In this document: one piece after another, positions 5,845 to 9,426 of the stretch
How the letters are laid out: each line of letters begins with the position of its first letter
How positions within the stretch are numbered: position 1 is the first letter of the stretch
Assembly (NCBI GenBank): GCA_003541285.1
Contig: DPMS01000929.1
Coordinates: 14,222 to 23,647 of the forward strand
DNA from: Actinomycetota bacterium
GTDB taxonomy: Bacteria; Actinomycetota; Actinomycetes; Streptosporangiales; Streptosporangiaceae
Reading direction: 5' to 3'
Length of the DNA stretch: 9,426 bases
Made by a program: the position numbers and the translations under genes
Notes under the pieces: generated by a model
Told to the model about the DNA's origin: nothing
Database searches by the model: none
Seen by the model: only the letters and a program-made list of their open reading frames with translations

Positions 5845-6708
5845 GTGAACCGCCCTATCCGGTGGGTCGCCCTGCCCTTATCGCTGAACGTCATGCTTGC
5901 CCTGCTGGCCGCCTGCGGACAGGCCACTCAGCCGCCCCAGCCCCGGCCTGCCCAGTCCGCCACCCAGTCCGCCACCCGGACCGCGCCGTCCGCCACGTCC
6001 TCGCCGGCGGTCATCGCGCCCACGGGGAACCCCAGCCCGTCCGCGCCGTCCGAGGCTGACCGGCTCGCCGCGTTTTTCGCCGCATCGGCGCAGCTCGACA
6101 ACCAGCTGCACCAGGCTGCGGCGCTCGTGAACGGGGACATCGGCGCCACGAGGATCCTCATCAAGCCGGCCACCAAGGCGGCCGTCGGCCAGCTGCAGAC
6201 CACGGCCGTGACGCGTGCCATCCCGGCCGGGCTACCCCACCGGCTGCTGGGCCCGGTCCTGGCGGTCTACAACGACCTGGAATCGCGGCGGCTGTCGCTG
6301 ATGGGTGCGGCACGGTACAGCCCGCCGGCCGTCCCCAGAAGCAGCCCGGAGGGGCAGGCGATACTCCGGTGCCTGGGCAACGGAGGCCCCGCCGCCGCGC
6401 GGTACGACGGCGATGTGAGCGCCGTGCGGGACCAGGCCCAGGTCATGCCGCCGGTAGCTGTGGCGGCGCCGGATTCCCGTGCCGCAGCCGAGCTCACCGT
6501 GTGGACCACGTTTGTCCGCCTGGCCCAGAGCGGGTGCGGCGGATGCGGCGGCCGCGCCCCCGCCCCGTTGCCGCCGATCACCTGGCATCCGAAGAAGGAA
6601 CTGGGTGCGGGGACAGGCAGCTATACGAATGGGACGGTCGGCGGCATCGCCTTCCTGGCAGAGTACCGACTGGGCCAGGGCTGGAATGTCCTCATCTACG
6701 CCTGCTGA
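5845..6708 (+). CDS. Lipoprotein with Ser/Thr/Pro linker and Cys-rich C-terminal domain, unknown function
   Basis: GTG 5845 follows a strong GGGAGGGA (5833-5840), which decides the start over an ATG at 5809. The 287-residue product begins with a signal peptide and the lipobox LLAAC (C24). A linker of about 45 residues rich in Pro, Ser, Thr and Gln contains a repeated SATQ/SATR, encoded by a 12-base tandem repeat near 5953-5976. A helical region follows (about 69-150), then a C-terminal part with four cysteines: C176, C231 and C234 (GCGGCGG) and C287, the last residue. The end (GIAFLAEYRLGQGWNVLIYAC) looks like beta strands. Outside the membrane these cysteines could form two disulfides, but that is inference. 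Codon 12 is the rare TTA. I do not recognise the family. The DUF4440 gene starts 51 bases downstream, possibly an operon. Confidence 0.8.
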   Translation: MNRPIRWVALPLSLNVMLALLAACGQATQPPQPRPAQSATQSATRTAPSATSSPAVIAPTGNPSPSAPSEADRLAAFFAASAQLDNQLHQAAALVNGDIGATRILIKPATKAAVGQLQTTAVTRAIPAGLPHRLLGPVLAVYNDLESRRLSLMGAARYSPPAVPRSSPEGQAILRCLGNGGPAAARYDGDVSAVRDQAQVMPPVAVAAPDSRAAAELTVWTTFVRLAQSGCGGCGGRAPAPLPPITWHPKKELGAGTGSYTNGTVGGIAFLAEYRLGQGWNVLIYAC

Positions 6709-6713
6709 CCAGG

Positions 6714-6732
6714 GTGAGCCGCATGCGCTCAC
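6714..6732. promoter_or_regulatory. Inverted repeat GTGAGC/GCTCAC between lipoprotein and DUF4440 genes
   Basis: GTGAGC (6714-6719) and GCTCAC (6727-6732) are perfect inverted arms with a seven-base loop, located five bases after the lipoprotein stop and about 28 bases before the next start. It could be a partial terminator, an RNA hairpin in the intergenic mRNA, or an operator. Confidence 0.35.
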
Positions 6733-6759
6733 TGCGTTACGAGAGGGGAGGGGAACCGG

Positions 6760-7113
6760 ATGGCATCGGACAAAGACGAGCTGGAGCATGTGATCGGCTG
6801 CGAATTGCGGCTCCTGGATCCGCAGGTCCGGGCGTCGGCTACGGCGATCACCGCGTTGCTGCACGAAGACTTCCGCGAGTTCGGCGCCTCAGGGCGGGTC
6901 TGGGACCGCGACTCGATCGTGCCAGCCGTGACGGCTGACCCAGGCCATGAGGTGAGGGTCGACGACATGACGGCGGTGTGGCTCGCGCCGGATGTGGTCC
7001 TGCTCACGTACCAGGTCTCCCGCCCTGGCGGCCTCACCTTGCGCAGTTCGGTGTGGCGCCGGGACGCGGTCGGCTGGCGGCTCTTCTTCCACCAGGGCAC
7101 GCTCCAGCTCTGA
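6760..7113 (+). CDS. DUF4440/SnoaL-like (NTF2-fold) protein
   Basis: The 117-residue protein has the layout of small NTF2-fold DUF4440 proteins: an N-terminal helix pair (ELEHVIGCELRLLDPQVR, then TAITALLHEDF), the turn FREFGASGRVWDRDSI (38-53), and a beta-sheet half with VDDMTAVWLAPDVVLLTYQV and SSVWRRDAVGWRLFFHQGT. Such proteins are cytoplasmic dimers; many have no known substrate, and some are enzymes or stress-associated. No function can be assigned. The ATG follows GGGGAGGGG (6745-6753) with a six-base gap, a strong ribosome-binding site. It lies 51 bases after the lipoprotein gene and converges with gntR. It is similar to the truncated fragment at 4567-4737. Confidence 0.85.
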   Translation: MASDKDELEHVIGCELRLLDPQVRASATAITALLHEDFREFGASGRVWDRDSIVPAVTADPGHEVRVDDMTAVWLAPDVVLLTYQVSRPGGLTLRSSVWRRDAVGWRLFFHQGTLQL

Positions 7114-7115
7114 TC

Positions 7116-7139
7116 ACCGGCGGCAATCGTTCCGCCGGT
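7116..7139. terminator. Bidirectional hairpin terminator between DUF4440 and gntR
   Basis: ACCGGCGG (7116-7123) and CCGCCGGT (7132-7139) form a perfect 8-bp GC-rich stem with an eight-base loop, three bases after the DUF4440 stop and 22 bases from the gntR stop. It can serve both convergent genes. There is no T-run, common for actinobacteria. Confidence 0.7.
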
Positions 7140-7161
7140 CCGCGCGCTGGCCTGGCGCACC

Positions 7162-7395
7162 TCAGCCGCCCGCGACGAACGTGCCCCGGCCCGGGAACGT
7201 CTGGATCAGCCCTTCGGCCCGGAGGATGCCAAGGGCATGACGGACCGTCCCGCGCGAGACGCCGTGCTGTCCCATCAGGTAGGACTCCGAGGGCACCAGC
7301 TGCCGCGGGGCCAGTTCGCCGGAATCGATCGCCCGCCGCAAGATCGCCGCCAGCTGAAGGTATAGCGGCGTCGCGTCGAAGTGATCAACCGTCAC
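7162..7395 (-). CDS. Stand-alone GntR-type winged-helix DNA-binding protein
   Basis: The 77-residue protein is a GntR winged helix-turn-helix with almost nothing else. PLYLQLAAILRRAIDSGEL (10-28) is the first helix, PSESYLMGQHGVSRGTVRHAL (35-55) contains the helix-turn-helix, and EGLIQTFPGRGTFVAGG (61-77) is the wing. GntR regulators normally add a C-terminal effector or dimerisation domain of 100 or more residues; here there is none, so ligand sensing, if any, must come from a partner. GTG 7395 is the only sensible start: an in-frame TAG lies three codons upstream. A TAGTTT box six bases before it suggests a leaderless mRNA. That box sits inside a GGTCAA/TTGACC palindrome, so autoregulation is likely. 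It is divergent from the 101-residue protein gene. Confidence 0.92.
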   Translation of the reverse strand: MTVDHFDATPLYLQLAAILRRAIDSGELAPRQLVPSESYLMGQHGVSRGTVRHALGILRAEGLIQTFPGRGTFVAGG

Positions 7396-7397
7396 GC

Positions 7398-7414
7398 GGT
7401 CAAACTAGTTGACC
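7398..7414. promoter_or_regulatory. GntR operator candidate: palindrome over the gntR -10 box
   Basis: GGTCAA (7398-7403) and TTGACC (7409-7414) are perfect inverted arms around ACTAG. The minus-strand TAGTTT (7402-7407), the proposed gntR -10, lies inside, so a bound dimer would block gntR transcription. TTGACC on the plus strand also resembles a -35 hexamer. Confidence 0.55.
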
Positions 7415-7426
7415 TGCCAGGATGTG

Positions 7427-7471
7427 TTTGACGGGTGGTACAGGCTAGACAGGTTAGACATTCTGAACATC
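7427..7471. repeat. Five 9-base units in the gntR/101-residue-protein intergenic region
   Basis: Five consecutive 9-base units run without gaps: TTTGACGGG, TGGTACAGG, CTAGACAGG, TTAGACATT, CTGAACATC. The AC at positions 5-6 is invariant, A follows in four of five, and GG ends three. GGCTAGAC and GGTTAGAC (7443-7450, 7452-7459) come within one base of GT-N-TA-N-AC, the operator form of HutC-type GntR proteins. They lie directly upstream of, and partly in, the likely promoter of the 101-residue protein gene. Confidence 0.45.
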
Positions 7472-7484
7472 TATCCCGTAGGCT
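7455..7484 (+). promoter_or_regulatory. Candidate promoter of the 101-residue protein gene
   Basis: TAGACA (7455-7460, one base from TTGACA) and TAGGCT (7479-7484) are 18 bases apart. Transcription would begin near 7491, leaving a leader of about 70 bases before ATG 7562. The -35 lies inside the run of 9-base units. Confidence 0.45.
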
Positions 7485-7561
7485 GCGTTTACCAGGCAGG
7501 ACACTGGGGATACGGGAGAAGGGATGGCCCGGGTACACCGGTTGGACGGGGAGGAGTGACC

Positions 7562-7867
7562 ATGACTGACCCCAGCCTTGGCAGCCCGCTCACACCGGGC
7601 GAGGAAACCGCCTCCCGCATGCGGGCCATCGCCGCTGAACTCGCGGCCCACGGCCTGAGCGCCCGTCTCCACGACACCCGCGGCACGCTTGACCTGACCG
7701 CGACCGTGCATCCACCCGGTCAGCGTGAGGCCGAGATCGTCATTGACGAGGACGGCTACACAGAGTTGCGCTACTGGAACGAGCCAGGCGCGGGACCGGC
7801 CCAGATCAGCGCCGTCGCATTACACCTTCTCGCCGCCGCCACCGGCCGGCAACTGCCAACAGCATGA
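7562..7867 (+). CDS. Conserved-looking 101-residue protein of unknown function, divergent from gntR
   Basis: The ATG is preceded by GGGGAGGAG (7548-7556) at five bases, which decides the start in a longer open frame. The protein is small, acidic and soluble, with no signal peptide or membrane segment. Layout: an N-terminal helix (EETASRMRAIAAELAAHGL, 15-32), then strands LDLTATVHPP and EAEIVIDEDGYTELRYW (57-72), then a C-terminal helix (PAQISAVALHLLAAATG, 79-95). The pattern helix, strand, strand with IDEDGY-ELRYW, helix resembles small actinobacterial proteins of unknown role that I have seen next to GntR or other DNA-binding genes; this is recollection, not a search result. Codon 87 is the rare TTA. 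The shared regulatory region suggests control by the neighbouring GntR protein. Confidence 0.82.
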   Translation: MTDPSLGSPLTPGEETASRMRAIAAELAAHGLSARLHDTRGTLDLTATVHPPGQREAEIVIDEDGYTELRYWNEPGAGPAQISAVALHLLAAATGRQLPTA

Positions 7868-7891
7868 TCGCGGACGATTGTGTGCGCTATT

Positions 7892-7909
7892 GAGGCTGTC
7901 GCACAACTC
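7892..7909. mobile_element. Possible solitary insertion-sequence end
   Basis: GAGGCTGTCGCACAACTC resembles terminal inverted repeats of actinobacterial transposons of the IS4/IS5/IS1182 type, which often begin GAGGCTGT. No inverted partner and no transposase remnant is seen in the window, so this could be chance or a leftover. A small hairpin, CTTGG/CCAAG (7915-7928, loop TTTG), follows directly. The rest of 7868-8010 holds nothing I recognise apart from the hairpin at 7985-8004. Confidence 0.2.
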
Positions 7910-7984
7910 GTGATCTTGGTTTGCCAAGGTGCCTGCTGGGCTGGCCCTCAGGGGCGACCCCGGATCCGCTGGGAATTGTGCCAG

Positions 7985-8004
7985 GCCGGGATGCTGACCC
8001 CGGC
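7985..8004 (-). terminator. Hairpin after the 73-residue protein gene
   Basis: GCCGGG (7985-7990) and CCCGGC (7999-8004) form a perfect 6-bp GC stem with an eight-base loop, starting six bases beyond the minus-strand stop at 8011. No T-run follows. It may also stop transcription coming from the 101-residue protein gene. Confidence 0.45.
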
Positions 8005-8010
8005 GGCGGC

Positions 8011-8232
8011 TCACTCCGGCCGTATGTACTTCGGGTCGTAGGCCAGCCAGTCGCTGGAGCCACCCGGCCACTGGAGATGGGCATACCAGCGGTCCTCGCG
8101 GTGCCGCCAGCCGAGCACCGTGGCGCAGCGCCAACTGCCATCGGTGAACTGCACCCGGGCTGCCCGGCCCCGGCCCGGCCGGTCCCACCCCTCAGGTTCA
8201 TCTATGCGGGGAAGCATCGGTTCCGCAGCCAT
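8011..8232 (-). CDS. Small basic/aromatic protein of unknown function (73 residues)
   Basis: From ATG 8232 the product is 73 residues with a Trp- and Arg-rich core: GWDRPGRGRAARVQFTDGSW, CATVLGWRHREDRWYAHLQW and DWLAYDPKYIRPE. Alternating hydrophobic and basic residues, six tryptophans and a short length suggest a small beta-barrel of SH3/Tudor-like shape, possibly nucleic-acid or protein binding; this is inference from pattern. The same frame is open to GTG 8286, but the extra codons are AT-rich, include TTA and AGA, and cover the likely promoter, so they are rejected. No Shine-Dalgarno sequence precedes ATG 8232. Third positions are GC-rich from the ATG onward, supporting coding. It lies downstream of the MBL-fold gene in the same direction. 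Confidence 0.72.
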   Translation of the reverse strand: MAAEPMLPRIDEPEGWDRPGRGRAARVQFTDGSWRCATVLGWRHREDRWYAHLQWPGGSSDWLAYDPKYIRPE

Positions 8233-8236
8233 AGCC

Positions 8237-8274
8237 GATAGTTTCGCATATAAGTTCGATCTAGTCTCACTATC
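8237..8274. promoter_or_regulatory. AT-rich promoter region with flanking inverted repeat, upstream of the 73-residue gene
   Basis: GATAGT (8237-8242) and ACTATC (8269-8274) are inverted copies with centres 32 bases apart, about three helical turns. Between them, on the minus strand, TATATG (8247-8252) is a candidate -10 whose start point would lie about eight bases before ATG 8232. The region is clearly richer in A/T than its surroundings. Looping or paired binding of a regulator is a possibility, not shown. Confidence 0.35.
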
Positions 8275-8309
8275 ACCTGGGGTCACGGAAAACTTCAGCG
8301 AGCTGCCGG

Positions 8310-9347
8310 TCAGAGCTGGAAGCGGCTGCCGACTGTGTTGGGGATGAAGGCCTCACCGAATCTGCGTGACATGGCGTGCTGGGCACGCCAGCCGGTGCAG
8401 TGGGCAGGCACCAGTACCTGCGGGTTCATCGCGTGCAGGTCATCCAGGACGCGGGGGATGAGCGGCTCGAAGAAGGGCCCGTTGAGGTGGAACCCACCCA
8501 TGGCGGCGTACAGCGGCTGGTCGCCGGTGAGCCGGCGGGCGTAGCGGCAGATGTTGACGATCCCGGCGTGACCGCAGCCGGTCAGCACGATCAGCCCCTT
8601 GCCCCGCACGTTGATGATCAGTCCTTGGTCGTCCAGGACCAGCGGGTCCGGTTCCCAGCGGTCGCCCAGCCAGGCCTGCTGGGGCGGGAAGCCTGGTTCG
8701 TAGCCGGTGACCCGGGGCACCTCGCCGGTGATGAGCACCGAGCCGTCCAGCAGGAAACTGGGCTGGGCCTGTTCCACGACGGTGAACCCGGCGTCCGCCA
8801 GCGCCCGCTTGCTGACGCTGGGGATCTCCCGTGGCTCGATCCCGGGCAGCAGCACCCGGCGCTGGCGCCAGAAATGCGGGTGGATGAGTACCGGCATGTT
8901 GGCCCTGCCCAGGGTCCTGATCAGGCCTTCGATGCCGGCGGTGTGGTCGAAATGGCCGTGGCTGCAGACGATGGCCTCGATCGAGCCGGGATCGATGTCC
9001 AGCCGCCGCATGTTCTCCACCACGCCGTCCGGGCTGGTGCCCGCGTCGAACAGCACCCGGCGCGTGGATGCCCCCTTGTGCACGGTGACGAGCATCGAGA
9101 ACCCGTGCTCGGCGATCAGCGCATCGGGTGCCTCGCCGCCCGCCATGATCGCGGCGGAACGGTTCGGGATGCCGCCAGGGCCCGGCCGCCTGGCCGGCCC
9201 CTGGTCGGGCATGAAGATATCGGTGAGGTTGTCCATGAGCGTCATGATCTCGACCGAGTCCACCGGCTCCAGATCGATCTGCTCGACGGGCCCGGCCTCA
9301 TGCAGGACAGGAGGAATCCGGGCGGGCTGGCTGTGGTCATCACACAT
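8310..9347 (-). CDS. Metallo-beta-lactamase-fold hydrolase, dihydropterin-RFAP synthase-like family
   Basis: The 345-residue protein has the MBL metal-binding motif SHGHFDH (129-135; H130, H132, D134, H135), the later TGCGHAG with H260, GGFHLNG with H287 and PAHCTGW with H316. The order HGHFDH, GCGH, AHCTG and the DNLTDI start (39-44) match the family annotated as 7,8-dihydropterin-6-yl-methyl-4-(beta-D-ribofuranosyl)aminobenzene 5'-phosphate synthase. That name comes from methanopterin pathways; actinobacteria are not known to make methanopterin, so the true substrate is open. The first 30 residues are a polar lead-in before the conserved SVEIMTLMDN. ATG 9347 is preceded by GGGAG at five bases. 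The protein has no signal peptide and is probably cytoplasmic. The 73-residue gene lies 77 bases downstream. Confidence 0.88.
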   Translation of the reverse strand: MCDDHSQPARIPPVLHEAGPVEQIDLEPVDSVEIMTLMDNLTDIFMPDQGPARRPGPGGIPNRSAAIMAGGEAPDALIAEHGFSMLVTVHKGASTRRVLFDAGTSPDGVVENMRRLDIDPGSIEAIVCSHGHFDHTAGIEGLIRTLGRANMPVLIHPHFWRQRRVLLPGIEPREIPSVSKRALADAGFTVVEQAQPSFLLDGSVLITGEVPRVTGYEPGFPPQQAWLGDRWEPDPLVLDDQGLIINVRGKGLIVLTGCGHAGIVNICRYARRLTGDQPLYAAMGGFHLNGPFFEPLIPRVLDDLHAMNPQVLVPAHCTGWRAQHAMSRRFGEAFIPNTVGSRFQL

Positions 9348-9377
9348 GGGGGCTCCCGGCTCATTGAGGACAGCAGA

Positions 9378-9383
9378 ACTGTA
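9378..9383 (-). promoter_or_regulatory. Candidate -10 box (TACAGT) of the MBL-fold gene
   Basis: TACAGT on the minus strand fits TANNNT and would start transcription about 24 bases before ATG 9347, with the GGGAG site in the leader. No clear -35 is visible. The last 43 bases of the window hold nothing else I can name. Confidence 0.35.
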
Positions 9384-9426
9384 TTCGCCGCGGTAGCGCC
9401 ACCGGGGCAGGCGGCGCGGGACAGGC

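Noticed and set aside
8233..8286. Extended N-terminus of the 73-residue protein from GTG 8286
   Set aside because: AT-rich codons including TTA and AGA, no ribosome-binding site, and it covers the likely promoter and inverted repeat.
8707..9396. Plus-strand open frame of 229 codons opposite the MBL-fold gene
   Set aside because: Shadow frame; Ser/Arg/Pro-rich, while the minus strand carries the HGHFDH motif.

Overview
The window comes from a high-GC actinobacterium. Almost every codon in the real genes ends in G or C, several starts are GTG, lipoproteins are common, and several start codons sit 6 to 8 bases after a TANNNT-like -10 box, which suggests leaderless transcripts. The family mix (RNase PH-RdgB pair, LppX/LprAFG-type lipoprotein, Bcp peroxiredoxin, stand-alone GntR domain) fits the Streptomyces/Streptosporangiales side of the phylum. 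I cannot place the genus from sequence alone.

Left part, positions 1 to about 4570, looks like conserved chromosome. A minus-strand lipoprotein gene, cut by the left edge, is divergent from a GalE-like NAD-dependent sugar epimerase. The rph-rdgB pair (RNase PH, tRNA 3'-end maturation; RdgB/HAM1, removal of non-canonical purine triphosphates) follows with an ATGA overlap. It converges on an LppX/LprAFG-like lipoprotein gene on the minus strand, which is divergent from bcp, an atypical two-cysteine peroxiredoxin. Behind bcp lies a tRNA gene that folds well as a short-variable-arm (class I) cloverleaf but carries the leucine anticodon UAG. That combination is unusual, because bacterial tRNA-Leu normally has a long variable arm.

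Right part, 4570 to the end, looks more accessory. Right after the tRNA, on the minus strand, is a 56-codon fragment resembling the start of a DUF4440/SnoaL-like protein; its stop codon lies inside the tRNA 3' end. Then come a PHP-domain phosphoesterase of the histidinol-phosphatase type, a second lipoprotein with a Ser/Thr/Pro linker and four further cysteines, and a complete DUF4440 protein. A perfect 8-bp hairpin separates the last from a convergent minus-strand gene for a bare GntR DNA-binding domain. The GntR gene is divergent from a 101-residue protein of unknown function. Their shared region holds a palindrome over the gntR -10 box and a run of five 9-base units, so it looks like a compact self-regulated module. 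At the right end, two minus-strand genes encode a 73-residue basic/aromatic protein and a metallo-beta-lactamase-fold hydrolase of the dihydropterin-ribofuranosylaminobenzene-phosphate synthase-like family.

The best candidates for something not yet described are the class I tRNA with a UAG anticodon plus the gene fragment ending in it, and the gntR/101-residue-protein module with its operator region. I see no CRISPR array, rRNA, complete insertion sequence, phage gene or recognisable defence system.
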